A DNA stretch of 64,000 bases from Flavobacterium sp. Its GTDB lineage: Bacteria > Bacteroidota > Bacteroidia > Flavobacteriales > Flavobacteriaceae. The DNA lies in NCBI RefSeq assembly GCF_017744675.1, contig NZ_JAGIAV010000004.1, forward strand, positions 606,567 through 670,566. Direction: 5' to 3'. The position numbers and the translations under genes were made by a program. This document shows positions 53,103-62,202 of the stretch, one piece after another; the stretch's first letter is position 1, and each line of letters begins with the position of its first letter. Below the pieces are notes generated by a model. The model saw only the letters and a list, made by a program, of their open reading frames with translations, was not told the DNA's origin and searched no databases.

Positions 53103-54344
53103 TTAATTGTTTTTGATGGTTGGAAATTGAAGTTCGATCGCGCTTTGATTGTAGCTGTGCGTTGCCTCTGCAAATTGTTTTTTAATATCAATTGCTTGAT
53201 TTAAAAAACTGATATACGACCAATAACTCATATCGCCATTGGCGTAACTTTTCTGGGCAGTTTCGATAATCTGATCGGCGTAATGCAAACCTTCGTTCTG
53301 GAAATACGCTAAGTTTTTCTGCTGTTTTTGAAAATTATTCTGCAATTCTTCTTTTTGCAGATTCAACATTATTTTGTTCTTGTCTAAAGCCAATTGTGAT
53401 TGCGAAACACTAATTTCAGCCGCTTTGGCTTTGGTTGTATTAACGCCTCCAAATAACGGAATCTGCAATCCTGTCGTAAAACCTTGAAAAAGAGATTCCT
53501 TATTTATCGTTTGCGCAAAATAACCTAAACCTACTTTTGGCGTGCGTAAAGCTTTAAATGTTCCTGCTTCTTTTTGATAAACCGAAATTTGCTGCTGATA
53601 CAAATCGGTCATCAAAGTCTCGGCTTTTGTATGATCCTGATTTTCTATAAAAGTGTATTGTAAAGCGGTATTAGAATCAGGAACAATATTTTGGTCTGTT
53701 TGAATGAAAAACTGCAATTGTTTCTGATAAATAGACAAATCGTATTCTAACTGCGCTTTCTGCGTTTCAATTTCTTTTACTTTGGCTTTAGCGCTAATGA
53801 CTTCAATGTTTCCGCTTTCACCTGTTTTAAAACGCAGTTCAGCATTCTTTAGGAATTTCGTGTAAATATCATTCAATTCTGAATTGAGTTTCTGAATCGA
53901 AACGCCATACAAATATTGATAATAGGCCAATGTCACAGCTTTTTCGATTTCATACGAAGACAAAGCTTTTCGTTTTTCAGCCAGTTTTGCCAGTTCTTCC
54001 TGCAATTGTCGATTGGCTTTTGTGATGTTTCCTAACGGAAAAAACTGCTGTACCGAAACATTATGATCGTAATCGGCACTATTAAACTGACCGCCTTGAT
54101 ACTGCACCTGAAGCGGATCGGGCTGAAAAGCTGCTTTTTTAAGAACAGTTTGTTTTTCTATTTCTTTATCGGCTATTTTTAAGTCGATGTTGTTTGATTT
54201 GGCCAATTCTATTGCTTTTTCTAAGCTTATTGATTGCTGGGCAAATGTTATAGTGCTTGCTAATAGGAATGCACTTAACCGCAATCCCGATAGCCATCGG
54301 GAGCAAAGCTTTTTCGATTGATTTTTATATATTGAATTTTTCAT
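53103..54344 (-). CDS. TolC family outer-membrane efflux channel
   Basis: 413 residues. The signal peptide ends at TFAQQ (about 36), with an unusually long basic N-region. Two outer-membrane-factor repeats of about 190 residues follow (ISLEKAIELAKSNNIDLKIADKEIEKQ; later AAEISVSQSQLALDKNKIMLNLQKEELQNNF), with long coiled-coil helices and the LNAEL-like RFKTGESGNIEVISAKAKV. It forms the outer-membrane tunnel of the RND complex (CzcC role). Residues 15-24 are encoded by repeat DNA at 54275-54302. It lies 248 repeat-rich bases after the RND pump gene and 2 bases before the adaptor. Confidence 0.9.
   Translation of the reverse strand: MKNSIYKNQSKKLCSRWLSGLRLSAFLLASTITFAQQSISLEKAIELAKSNNIDLKIADKEIEKQTVLKKAAFQPDPLQVQYQGGQFNSADYDHNVSVQQFFPLGNITKANRQLQEELAKLAEKRKALSSYEIEKAVTLAYYQYLYGVSIQKLNSELNDIYTKFLKNAELRFKTGESGNIEVISAKAKVKEIETQKAQLEYDLSIYQKQLQFFIQTDQNIVPDSNTALQYTFIENQDHTKAETLMTDLYQQQISVYQKEAGTFKALRTPKVGLGYFAQTINKESLFQGFTTGLQIPLFGGVNTTKAKAAEISVSQSQLALDKNKIMLNLQKEELQNNFQKQQKNLAYFQNEGLHYADQIIETAQKSYANGDMSYWSYISFLNQAIDIKKQFAEATHSYNQSAIELQFPTIKNN
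54275..54302. repeat. Palindromic repeat inside the TolC signal sequence
   Basis: TTAACCGCAA (54275-54284) joins the perfect palindrome TCCCGATAGCCATCGGGA (54285-54302). Both parts occur elsewhere: the first as the end of the elements at 38746 and 53076, the second at 3312-3329 and, slightly changed, at 54530-54547. Encodes residues about 15-24 of TolC. Confidence 0.8.
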
Positions 54345-54358
54345 TTTTATATTTTTTG

Positions 54359-54547
54359 TTTCACGCAGATTTAAAAGATTTAAGCTGATAAACGCAGATT
54401 ATAATTTATAAATCAATATTAAATCTGCTTCGATCTGTTTAGATCTACGTGAAAATTTTTTTTGTCTCTCGCAGATTTTAAAGATTAAGCAGCTATTTTT
54501 CTTTTTAAATTAATCTGCCAGATCTGCTGTCCCGATAGCTATCGGGA
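54359..54547. repeat. Two palindromic elements between RND pump and TolC genes
   Basis: A CACGCAGATTT-type element spans 54359-54454 (its second arm reads AGATCTACGTGAAA), then a CTCGCAGATTTT copy from 54466, closing with TCCCGATAGCTATCGGGA (54530-54547). They fill the 248 bases inside the operon. AT-rich sequence follows to the pump stop. Confidence 0.75.
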
Positions 54548-54592
54548 GCGAGAGAAATTATTTTTTACACGCAGTAATAAATTATCTAATTA

Positions 54593-57500
54593 TCATATTT
54601 TCTCATTTACTAATTTCTCCTTGCGGTTAAATCCATGCTCAAGCAATAAATACAAAATCGGTAAAACGATTAAGGTTAATAAAGTCGCTGAGAGTAATCC
54701 GCCTATAACTACTGTGGCTAAAGGTTTCTGCACTTCTGCTCCGCCGCTTGTGGACAATGCCATTGGCAGAAATCCTAATGAAGCTACGGCAGCGGTCATT
54801 AAAACAGGACGCAAACGCGTTTTAGTTCCGATAATAACTCTTTGAAACGCATCTGAAACGCCTTCTGTTTTTAATTGATTGAAATACGAAATCAGTACAA
54901 TTCCGTTTAAAACGGCAATTCCGAATAAGGCAATAAAACCAATTCCAGCCGAAATACTAAATGGCATTCCTCTTAGCGAAAGCGCAAAAACACCTCCAAT
55001 AGCGGATAACGGAATCGCACTAAAAATTAGCAGTGCTTGTTTGGCGCTTTTAAAAGTGAAATACAGCAAGACTAAAATCAGCCCTAAAGCTATTGGTAAG
55101 GCAACCGAAAGTCTTTGTGAAGCTTCAATCAGATTCTGAAACTGTCCGCCATAGGTTACATAATAACCCGCAGGAAGTTTGAAACTTTTGTCTAGTTTTG
55201 CCTGAATTTCTTCTACCACACTTTTAATATCCCTTCCTCGAACGTTTAATCCAACGGTGATTCTTCGTTTTCCGTCTTCGCGGATAACCTGCACAGGACC
55301 TTGTTCATATTCTACCGAAGCAACTTGAGAAAGCGGCACTTGCTGACCACTCGGAAGCGGAATAAACAAATTGCTTACATCGGTAATATCGCCTCGATTG
55401 TTTTCATCCATTCTTACGACAACATCAAATCGTTTGCTTTCGTCGTAAATCTTTCCAGCAACTTCGCCTGCAAAAGACGAACGAATAATTTGGTTGATGT
55501 CTGAAATATTCAGTCCGTAAAGCGCAATTTTATCGTAATCGTATTTAATTGTAATTTGCGGTAATCCTGTTATTTTATCTGCTTTTAAATCACCGATTCC
55601 GTCGATTCCTTTTATTTTCGAAATCAATTCGGTCGCTTTTGCATCTAGAATCTCCAAATCGTCACCAAAAATTTTGATTGCAATATCAGATCGGCTTCCC
55701 GTCATTAATTCGTTAAAACGCATTTGAATGGGCTGAGAAATTTCAATATTGGCTCCTGGAATAATTTCCATTTCCTTTTTCATGGCATTGGCAATTTCTT
55801 CCCAATTGCGGTATTTGCCTTTCCATTCTTTCTTGTCTTTTAGAACAATAATCAAGTCTCCGCTTTCAATCGGCATTGGGTCGGTCGGAATTTCCCCGCT
55901 TCCAATTTTGCTTACGATAGTTTTTATTTCAGGAAATTTAGCTTTCAGGATCTGCTCGTATTTGGTCGTTGTTTCAACCATCTGCGAAAGCGAACTTCCT
56001 GTCATAATGGTGGCGTTAATTGCTAAATCGCCTTCTTCGATTGTTGGTATAAATTCGCCTCCCATATTTTGGAAAATGAAAAACGCTAAAGCGAATAATC
56101 CAATGGCAACAGAAAGCACAACTTTTTTAAATTCTAGAGCTTTTTTCAATAACGGCGTGTAGCGGCTTTCTAACCAAGCAATCATGCGGTCGCTGAAATT
56201 TTCTTTGTGTTCTGTTTTTTTCGAAAGAAACAAAGCGCTCATCATTGGAATATAGGTCAGTGAAAGAATAAAGGCACCGATAATGGCAAAACCAACCGTC
56301 ATAGCCATTGGTTTAAACATTTTTCCTTCGGTTCCAATTAAAGCTAGAATTGGCAGATATACTATTAGTATAATAATCTCACCAAAAGCGGCACTATTTC
56401 TAATTTTCGAAGCCGAATTATAGACTTCTTCGTCCATTTCTTCTTGCGTTAATTCTTTTTTGTTTTTGAATTTCTGCAGATGATGCATAGTGGCTTCGAC
56501 GATAATGACGGCTCCGTCAACAATAATTCCGAAATCTATCGCGCCAAGACTCATTAGGTTTCCGCTTACGCCAAAGGCATTCATTAAAATCACTGCAAAA
56601 AGCATCGCTAACGGAATAACTGAAGCGACGATTAATCCTGCACGAAGATTTCCTAAAAACAGAATCAAGACAAAAATTACGATTAAAGCTCCTTCTAACA
56701 AATTCTTGGCAACGGTTTTAATCGAATTGTCTACCAATTTTCCTCTGTCAATAAAGGGTTCTGCAACAACTCCTTCGGGAAGGCTTTTATTGATTTGTGC
56801 CATTTTTTCGTGAACACGATTTACAACGGCGCTAGAATTTTCTCCCTTCAGCATCAAAACCAATCCTGAAACAATTTCTCCTTTTCCATCTTTTGTCGAT
56901 GCTCCGTAACGCAATGCTATGCCTTCACGCACCTGCGCTACATTTCGAACCAAAACAGGCGAACCGTTTCGGTTTTTTACTACTACATTTTCAAGGTCTT
57001 TTATGCCTTTTGCCATTCCGACACCGCGAATGAAATAGGTATATTGGTCTTTCTCAATATAAGCGCCTCCTGTATTTTGATTGTTTTTTTCTAAAGCATC
57101 AAAAATTTCGGTAATCGTAACACCAAGGCTATTTAATATATTCGGATTTACGGCAATTTCGAATTGTTTCAATTTTCCGCCCCAAGAACTTACTTCGGCA
57201 ACGCCTTTAATTCCCTGCAATTGAGGGATAATAATCCAATCTTGAATGGTTCGCAATTCGATCGCACTATATTTGTTTTCGTAGCCTTTTTTGGCATACA
57301 CATCGTATTGGTAAATTTCTCCAAGACCTGTAGAAATTGGCGCTAGTTCAGGAGAGTTTACATAATCTGGAATGTTTTCTTCGGCTTGTTTTAAGCGTTG
57401 AAATATCTGTTCGCGCGCCCAGTAAATATCGACATCGTCTTCAAAAACAACGGTTACGACAGATAACCCAAAACGGGAAATGCTGCGAAGTTCTATTACA

Positions 57501-57733
57501 TGAGGAACTGTTTTTACAGCTCTTTCTAATGGATATGTAATTAATTGCTCGACTTCTTGACTTGCCAATGTCGGTGCAGTTGTAATAATCTGCACTTGAT
57601 TATTGGTCACATCTGGCAGAGCATCTAAAGGTAAATTTTTAAGCGAATAGCTTCCCCAGGCAATAAGCACAAGGGTAAATAATAGTATAACGAATTTGTT
57701 TCGTATACTAAACTGTATGATTTTATCTAACAT
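54593..57733 (-). CDS. CzcA-type heavy-metal RND efflux pump
   Basis: 1046 residues with twelve membrane helices and two large periplasmic loops. The start FSIRNKFVILLFTLVLIAWGSYS and PLDALPDVTNNQVQIITTAP are typical of heavy-metal RND pumps. Transmembrane helix 4 reads GAIDFGIIVDGAVIIVEATM (Asp about 400), the pattern of the Zn/Co/Cd class (HME1-2), not the copper/silver CusA form. Further marks are GGEFIPTIEEGDLAINATI, QPIQMRFNELMTGSRSDIAIKIFGD and RPVLMTAAVASLGFLPMALSTSGGAEVQKPLA. It drives metal out of the periplasm with proton flow. It follows the DUF6660 gene by 107 bases and precedes TolC and adaptor. Confidence 0.93.
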   Translation of the reverse strand: MLDKIIQFSIRNKFVILLFTLVLIAWGSYSLKNLPLDALPDVTNNQVQIITTAPTLASQEVEQLITYPLERAVKTVPHVIELRSISRFGLSVVTVVFEDDVDIYWAREQIFQRLKQAEENIPDYVNSPELAPISTGLGEIYQYDVYAKKGYENKYSAIELRTIQDWIIIPQLQGIKGVAEVSSWGGKLKQFEIAVNPNILNSLGVTITEIFDALEKNNQNTGGAYIEKDQYTYFIRGVGMAKGIKDLENVVVKNRNGSPVLVRNVAQVREGIALRYGASTKDGKGEIVSGLVLMLKGENSSAVVNRVHEKMAQINKSLPEGVVAEPFIDRGKLVDNSIKTVAKNLLEGALIVIFVLILFLGNLRAGLIVASVIPLAMLFAVILMNAFGVSGNLMSLGAIDFGIIVDGAVIIVEATMHHLQKFKNKKELTQEEMDEEVYNSASKIRNSAAFGEIIILIVYLPILALIGTEGKMFKPMAMTVGFAIIGAFILSLTYIPMMSALFLSKKTEHKENFSDRMIAWLESRYTPLLKKALEFKKVVLSVAIGLFALAFFIFQNMGGEFIPTIEEGDLAINATIMTGSSLSQMVETTTKYEQILKAKFPEIKTIVSKIGSGEIPTDPMPIESGDLIIVLKDKKEWKGKYRNWEEIANAMKKEMEIIPGANIEISQPIQMRFNELMTGSRSDIAIKIFGDDLEILDAKATELISKIKGIDGIGDLKADKITGLPQITIKYDYDKIALYGLNISDINQIIRSSFAGEVAGKIYDESKRFDVVVRMDENNRGDITDVSNLFIPLPSGQQVPLSQVASVEYEQGPVQVIREDGKRRITVGLNVRGRDIKSVVEEIQAKLDKSFKLPAGYYVTYGGQFQNLIEASQRLSVALPIALGLILVLLYFTFKSAKQALLIFSAIPLSAIGGVFALSLRGMPFSISAGIGFIALFGIAVLNGIVLISYFNQLKTEGVSDAFQRVIIGTKTRLRPVLMTAAVASLGFLPMALSTSGGAEVQKPLATVVIGGLLSATLLTLIVLPILYLLLEHGFNRKEKLVNEKI

Positions 57734-57840
57734 TTGAATCTATAATGACGTGAGAAATTAGACAATTAAATTGTCTGTAAATGTGTGGAAAGTCCACAAC
57801 GCTCTCACCCATTTTCAAAATCTTGAAATGGGCATAATCA

Positions 57841-58164
57841 TTATGCTATCTGAGGGGGTTGCCAAATACTTCCGCAGAAATCGGAAATAAAAACAGAATT
57901 ATAACTTGGTAAAGAAATTGAGATTTGATTGTAAGCTTTAGGGAATTCAAAACTTACAGCAGAATGGTAGCTTAAAACCTGCGCTCCGCAACAATTGCAG
58001 ACACAGAATGGAGAACATAAATCATTGGCCTTATCATGCGAATGATTGTCTTCTGAAGCAAACTGAGCCGTTTTATGCATTGCACTGTTGACTTCCATAT
58101 CTGCACAGGGCATATTGGAAAGTGCCAAGAGGTAAATTGATAATATGATTGCTATCCATTTCAC
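57841..58164 (-). CDS. DUF6660-like small Cys/His-rich secreted protein, first gene of the metal operon
   Basis: 107 residues. An N-terminal hydrophobic segment (WIAIILSIYLLALSNMPC) acts as signal and may be a lipobox, with Cys near 20. The mature part has HSHDKANDLCSPFCVCNCCGAQV at about 42-64, with five cysteines and histidines able to bind soft metals, and an unstructured tail ending IWQPPQIA. Such small proteins regularly sit just before RND metal-efflux genes in Flavobacteriia. A periplasmic metal sensor or chaperone is inferred, not shown. It is divergent from the 58464 barrel gene across 299 bases without a clear promoter. Confidence 0.75.
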   Translation of the reverse strand: MKWIAIILSIYLLALSNMPCADMEVNSAMHKTAQFASEDNHSHDKANDLCSPFCVCNCCGAQVLSYHSAVSFEFPKAYNQISISLPSYNSVFISDFCGSIWQPPQIA

Positions 58165-58463
58165 GACTGTAAAATTACGATTTATTTTTAGTTTTCCTAC
58201 ATAACGATATTGATAATCTTAAAAATAATAGACTTGCTAAGGGTCTGAAAATTATTTTAATAGTTTTTTTATTTTCTTCAAAAATTTTGTTGGAGGTAAG
58301 AAAATTTCGTTAACTTTAACAATAATTAACAATTCTTTAAGTCCCAGATTTAACTTTTAAAAACATTTTCTATAAGCCAAAAAAAATAAGCAGAGAATTC
58401 TTCACGCACATTAGTACCATTTATTTTTCGCAGTTATTAATTAATTTTAAAATACTCTAATCA

Positions 58464-59585
58464 ATGAAATGTAAGACACTAATATCAGCCTCTTTATTAT
58501 TTTTCAGCATTCAAATATTCGGACAAGTTTATACCGATAAAATTGTAGGAGAAAAAAATCAACCCTTAAAAGACAGTCTTAAAGTAGAAGAATACCCTTA
58601 TGCTCTTCCTATTTGGGGAGAGAAGGTGGCTCAAAAAGGTTATAAACTTCCTTATTCGGCCGGTTTATCTGTAAACTGGTTCTGGCAGGACTCAGAAATT
58701 GTAATCAACAACTTGGAAGTCGGTTTTAATAACGGCCCTAAATATAATCTAGACGAAATTGTTCGATTTGACAAATCGTCTGTAGAAGCTACTGCCGTAA
58801 CGATTAGACCCGATATTTGGCTTCTGCCTTTCTTAAATATATATGGGATTTTTGGTAAAGCCAACACAGCAACCAAAATTAATGCCGGAATCTGGATTCC
58901 GGATGCCGATAATAACTGGTCGCAAATTACTTCTTTTAGCACTAGAGCAAATTTTGACGCTACAACATTTGGTCTTGGTATGACTCCAACAGTTGGTATT
59001 GGCGGAGGGTGGCTTGCTCTTGATATGAATATGGCTTGGACCGATATTAGTTCGCTTGACAAACCTGCATTTTCTTATATTTTTGGACCAAGATTAGGTA
59101 AAACCTTTAAGTTTAACAAACCAGATGAAAATGTAGCGATATGGGTTGGAGGTTTTAGAGTGCATATTGCAGGAGATACCAATGGTGATCTTCCTTTATC
59201 GGACTTCATTAATCTTGATAATGCACAGCAAAAAGTAGATGATGGTCTTGCCAAAGTGGCCGAAAACCAAACAAAAGTTGACAACTGGTGGGATAGTTTA
59301 ACACCTGCTGAACAAAAAAAACCTGCAAATGTCGCGAAACACAATACGGCAAATCGCGCTTTGGAAAGTGCAGGCAATATCTTAGGCACTCTGGATAATG
59401 CTCTAGCAAGAGGTGCAGATTCTTCTGTACAATATTCTCTTCAAAAAAGACCAAAAGATATGTGGAACTTTATTATTGGTTCTCAATATCAGTACAACAA
59501 GCACTTTATGTTTAGAGCAGAATGTGGTTTCTTAGGCTCTCGCACCCAAGTGTTGGCAAGTTTACAGTACCGTTTTGGACTTTAA
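58464..59585 (+). CDS. Outer-membrane beta-barrel protein of unknown function with helical insert
   Basis: 373 residues. The signal peptide ends at IQIFGQ (about 21). Strands alternate as in outer-membrane barrels (YSAGLSVNWFWQDSEIVINNLEV near 65; ATAVTIRPDIWLLPFLNIYGIFG; ATTFGLGMTPTVGIGGGWLALDMNMAW; FMFRAECGFLGSRTQVLASLQYRFGL at the end, with the aromatic-x-aromatic-type terminus). Residues about 245-315 (DNAQQKVDDGLAKVAENQTKV to LGTLDNALARG) break this with an amphipathic helical stretch. I do not recognise the family name. It begins a two-gene unit with the next barrel protein, 12 bases on. Confidence 0.75.
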   Translation: MKCKTLISASLLFFSIQIFGQVYTDKIVGEKNQPLKDSLKVEEYPYALPIWGEKVAQKGYKLPYSAGLSVNWFWQDSEIVINNLEVGFNNGPKYNLDEIVRFDKSSVEATAVTIRPDIWLLPFLNIYGIFGKANTATKINAGIWIPDADNNWSQITSFSTRANFDATTFGLGMTPTVGIGGGWLALDMNMAWTDISSLDKPAFSYIFGPRLGKTFKFNKPDENVAIWVGGFRVHIAGDTNGDLPLSDFINLDNAQQKVDDGLAKVAENQTKVDNWWDSLTPAEQKKPANVAKHNTANRALESAGNILGTLDNALARGADSSVQYSLQKRPKDMWNFIIGSQYQYNKHFMFRAECGFLGSRTQVLASLQYRFGL

Positions 59586-59597
59586 TTTAGCAATTGT

Positions 59598-60368
59598 ATG
59601 AAAAAAGGTTTTTTAATCTTTATCACTTTTTTTTGCATTACTTCTGCTCAGTCACAAGTTTTGATTTCTTTAATTTTTGGAGATAAACTGAATTCGGAGT
59701 TTCTAGAATTTGGTCTGGAAGGCGGCGTTAATTTTTCTACCATTTCTAATATGGGATCTTCTGCCACCAATCCAGGTTTCAATCTTGGTTTTTATTTTGA
59801 TCTTAGATCAAGAAAAAATCCAGCCTGGATGATCAATACAGGTGTAATTGTAAAATCGCCTATGGGAGCGCAAGATATTCCTGTTTATTCTCTAAATGAT
59901 GCAAATCTGGACAATACTTTTGCTGGCGGAAGCGTAAATCGTGAAATTCGTTATTTTAATGTTCCGATATTAATTAAATATCAGTTCAAGAATAATATCT
60001 ACGTTAAAGCTGGACCTCAATTTGGTTTGCTTGCCAAAGCTTTTGATCAGTTTAAGAACGAAATAAACAACGACGATGTTATTTACAAAAAGAATATTCG
60101 TGATCAGATTCATGTTATTGATGCCGGACTTGCTTTTGGAACTGGCTATCATCTGAATGTTGGAAATGGCTTAAATTTTACCATTCAATATTACTACGGT
60201 TTAGTAACCGTAATGAAGGGCGATGGCCCGAATAACCAATTCAACAGATCTTGGTACATCACTGCGGGAATTCCTATTGGTAAAGGAAAAGCGGCACAGA
60301 AAAGAGCCGAAGAAAAAGCTGAGATGAATAAGGTGATCTTACCTGAAGACGAAAAAAATAAACCATAA
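59598..60368 (+). CDS. Porin-like outer-membrane beta-barrel protein
   Basis: 256 residues. The signal peptide ends near SAQSQ (about 20). The barrel opens with LEFGLEGGVNFSTISNMGSSATNPGFNLGFYFDLRS, as in PorT/OMP_b-brl_2-type proteins. It continues with REIRYFNVPILIKYQFKNNIYVKAGPQFGLLAKAFDQF near 115-155 and NFTIQYYYGLVTVMKG. A charged tail (AAQKRAEEKAEMNKVILPEDEKNKP) follows the last strand and would lie in the periplasm, unlike most barrels. The tight 12-base spacing to the previous gene makes co-expression likely. Function unknown; transport or envelope structure is possible. Confidence 0.8.
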   Translation: MKKGFLIFITFFCITSAQSQVLISLIFGDKLNSEFLEFGLEGGVNFSTISNMGSSATNPGFNLGFYFDLRSRKNPAWMINTGVIVKSPMGAQDIPVYSLNDANLDNTFAGGSVNREIRYFNVPILIKYQFKNNIYVKAGPQFGLLAKAFDQFKNEINNDDVIYKKNIRDQIHVIDAGLAFGTGYHLNVGNGLNFTIQYYYGLVTVMKGDGPNNQFNRSWYITAGIPIGKGKAAQKRAEEKAEMNKVILPEDEKNKP

Positions 60369-60387
60369 ACAATTTTAGATTGCAGAT

Positions 60388-60429
60388 TAACGATTTTTGA
60401 TTTCTTCGATCTGAAATCAAAAATCGTTA
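60388..60429. terminator. Bidirectional terminator
   Basis: TAACGATTTTTGATTTC and GAAATCAAAAATCGTTA form a perfect 17-base stem with an 8-base loop between the convergent barrel gene and cheB. Confidence 0.85.
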
Positions 60430-60430
60430 A

Positions 60431-61024
60431 TCAAAAATCAGCAATCTTAATTTCTTTTATAAACTCAAGAATTTCATCTGTGGTTAAAACAAAATCGGGA
60501 GTGGTGTGCAAAATAGCATTTTTGGGCATAAAAGGCATATCTGCAGAAAGCGGATTCTGCACCACACTTTTTCCGCCAGCTGCTTGAATTGCTCTTAAAC
60601 CGATTGTTCCATCCGAATTTGATCCCGAAAGCAATATTCCGACCAAACGATTGCCGTATATTTCTGCAGCAGATTCAAAAGAAACATCGATGCTTGGCCT
60701 GCTATAGTTTATTTTTTCTGAAGTGTCTAAAGACAGCGTTTCGTTTTTTTCAAATAGCAAATGATAATTGGATGGCGCAACATAGATAAATCCTGCTTCC
60801 AGTTTTACCTTGTCTTCTACTTCTTTTAGTATTACTTGAGATTTTAAAGCAATTAAATCTTCTAAAGTCTGTTCGTCTGAATTTTTTCTATGAACTACTA
60901 TTACAATAGCAAAAGAGATCGGTTTTTCTATAAAAGGCAATATTTGCAATAATGCCTGTAAGCTTCCTGCCGAACCGCCAATTATAACGACTTTACAATT
61001 TGTTATTCTTTTATTTTCCTCCAT
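60431..61024 (-). CDS. cheB: CheB methylesterase domain protein (no receiver domain)
   Basis: 197 residues, only the catalytic domain. The catalytic triad is visible: serine in VIIGGSAGSLQAL near 16, histidine in IVIVVHRKNSDEQ near 45, and aspartate in ILLSGSNSDGTIGLRAIQAAGG near 137. CheB removes methyl groups from, or deamidates, receptor glutamates. In a bacterium with no sign of flagella this pair with CheR probably modifies another sensor, perhaps the adjacent hybrid kinase. Lacking its own receiver, it may be controlled by the single-receiver protein two genes upstream. It overlaps the cheR frame by 22 bases. Confidence 0.88.
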   Translation of the reverse strand: MEENKRITNCKVVIIGGSAGSLQALLQILPFIEKPISFAIVIVVHRKNSDEQTLEDLIALKSQVILKEVEDKVKLEAGFIYVAPSNYHLLFEKNETLSLDTSEKINYSRPSIDVSFESAAEIYGNRLVGILLSGSNSDGTIGLRAIQAAGGKSVVQNPLSADMPFMPKNAILHTTPDFVLTTDEILEFIKEIKIADF

Positions 61025-61815
61025 ATTTTCTCTTTAGCAAATTGTTTGTATTTGGTTTGAGATATAGAATATTTTATTGTTTCTTTTGTTCCGAGCGCCA
61101 AAAAACCTAAAACAGCCAAGCTGTCATCAAATAGATTTACAACTCTCTTTTGCAGATTGTTATCAAAATAAATTAAAACATTGCGGCACAAAATAAGATC
61201 GAACTCATTAAACGAAGTATCTGAAACCAAATTATGCTGCGAAAAAACCATTTTTTCAGAGAGATTTTCGTTGAACTTTGCAAAGCCGTAGTTGGCAATG
61301 TAATAATTTGAAAAATCCTCCTGCCCGCCTGCATCTCGGTAATTATCGGCGTAATCTTTTATCATTCGTAACGGAAAAATACCGCTTTTAGCTGTTTCCA
61401 GCACCGATGCGTTTATATCGGTTGCATATAATATCGATTTGTGCAGCAATCCTTCTTCTTTCAGCATAATGGCCATTGAATACACTTCTTCTCCTGTAGA
61501 ACATCCTGCATGCCAAATACGGATAAAAGGCTTGGTTCCTAACAACGGGAGAACTTCTTTTCTTAGCGTAAGATAAAATGAAGGATCACGAAACATTTCG
61601 GTTACGTTAACCGTAATTTCATCGACCATTCTTTTGCAATATTCTGGATCGGTACGGACTTTAGATAAAAATTCATGAAAATGTTTAAATCCATCTAAAT
61701 AAAAAACCCGGCTTACTCGTCGTTTAAGTGAAGCTCTGGAATAACTTCCAAAATCAAAACCATAATATTCGTAAACATCATTTATAAGAGTTTCTAATTC
61801 AATATCTTCAATCAT
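61003..61815 (-). CDS. cheR: CheR protein-glutamate methyltransferase
   Basis: 270 residues. The N-terminal helical domain has GFDFGSYSRASLKRRVSRVFYLDGF near 19-43. The catalytic domain has DEITVNVTEMFRDPSFY near 65, the S-adenosylmethionine loop IRIWHAGCSTGEEVYSMAIML near 98-118, and FDLILCRNVLIYFDNNLQKRVV near 205. It methylates glutamates of sensory proteins and is paired with CheB. No chemoreceptor or CheA is in the window. It lies 7 bases after the receiver protein and runs into cheB. Confidence 0.92.
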   Translation of the reverse strand: MIEDIELETLINDVYEYYGFDFGSYSRASLKRRVSRVFYLDGFKHFHEFLSKVRTDPEYCKRMVDEITVNVTEMFRDPSFYLTLRKEVLPLLGTKPFIRIWHAGCSTGEEVYSMAIMLKEEGLLHKSILYATDINASVLETAKSGIFPLRMIKDYADNYRDAGGQEDFSNYYIANYGFAKFNENLSEKMVFSQHNLVSDTSFNEFDLILCRNVLIYFDNNLQKRVVNLFDDSLAVLGFLALGTKETIKYSISQTKYKQFAKEKIWRKIKE

Positions 61816-61822
61816 AATTCCA

Positions 61823-62194
61823 TTAAATTTCTTCCAAAATCTGAAGCAATTTATCTACATCTACTGGTTTTGAGATGTAAGCATCTGCTCCAGCCTCTAT
61901 ACATTTTTCTCTATCTCCCGCCATGGCTTGAGCGGTTACGGCAACCACTAAGGTAGATTCCTGCGACGGAATTTCTTTTATAAGCGGAATGGCCTCGTAA
62001 CCATCCATTTCTGGCATCATCATATCTATTAAAACGGCATCTATTGATGCATCTTCTTTTAATATTTTAAGCGCTTCTTCGGCACTTAAACAAGAGACAC
62101 AGTCGTACGATTTTGCTTTTAAAGTGTTAACCAAAGCAAAAATATTCCTCGAATCGTCATCTACAATCAACACGCGTTTTTTTCCCATTTCCAT
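61823..62194 (-). CDS. Single-domain response regulator
   Basis: 123 residues, a lone receiver. The acidic pocket is in KKRVLIVDDDSRNIFAL, the phosphorylated aspartate in AVLIDMMMPEMDGYE near 57, the threonine in VVAVTAQAMAGDREKC near 85, and the lysine in AYISKPVDVDKLL near 108. It closely resembles the third receiver of the upstream hybrid kinase, sharing DMMMP.MDGYE, GDREKCI.AGA and KPVDVD, so one probably arose by duplication of the other. It is likely to receive phosphate from that kinase and to act on CheR/CheB. It starts 8 bases after the kinase stop. The second ATG (residue 3) is an alternative start. Confidence 0.9.
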   Translation of the reverse strand: MEMGKKRVLIVDDDSRNIFALVNTLKAKSYDCVSCLSAEEALKILKEDASIDAVLIDMMMPEMDGYEAIPLIKEIPSQESTLVVAVTAQAMAGDREKCIEAGADAYISKPVDVDKLLQILEEI

Positions 62195-62202
62195 TTTAAA
62201 GA

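Noticed and set aside
55749..56162. 137-codon plus-strand open frame inside the RND pump gene
   Set aside because: Antisense shadow of a well-supported gene; its composition follows from the opposite strand's codons.
54593..57733. Assignment of the RND pump as copper/silver CusA
   Set aside because: Transmembrane helix 4 reads DFGIIVDGAVIIVE, the Zn/Co/Cd pattern, so CzcA-type was preferred.
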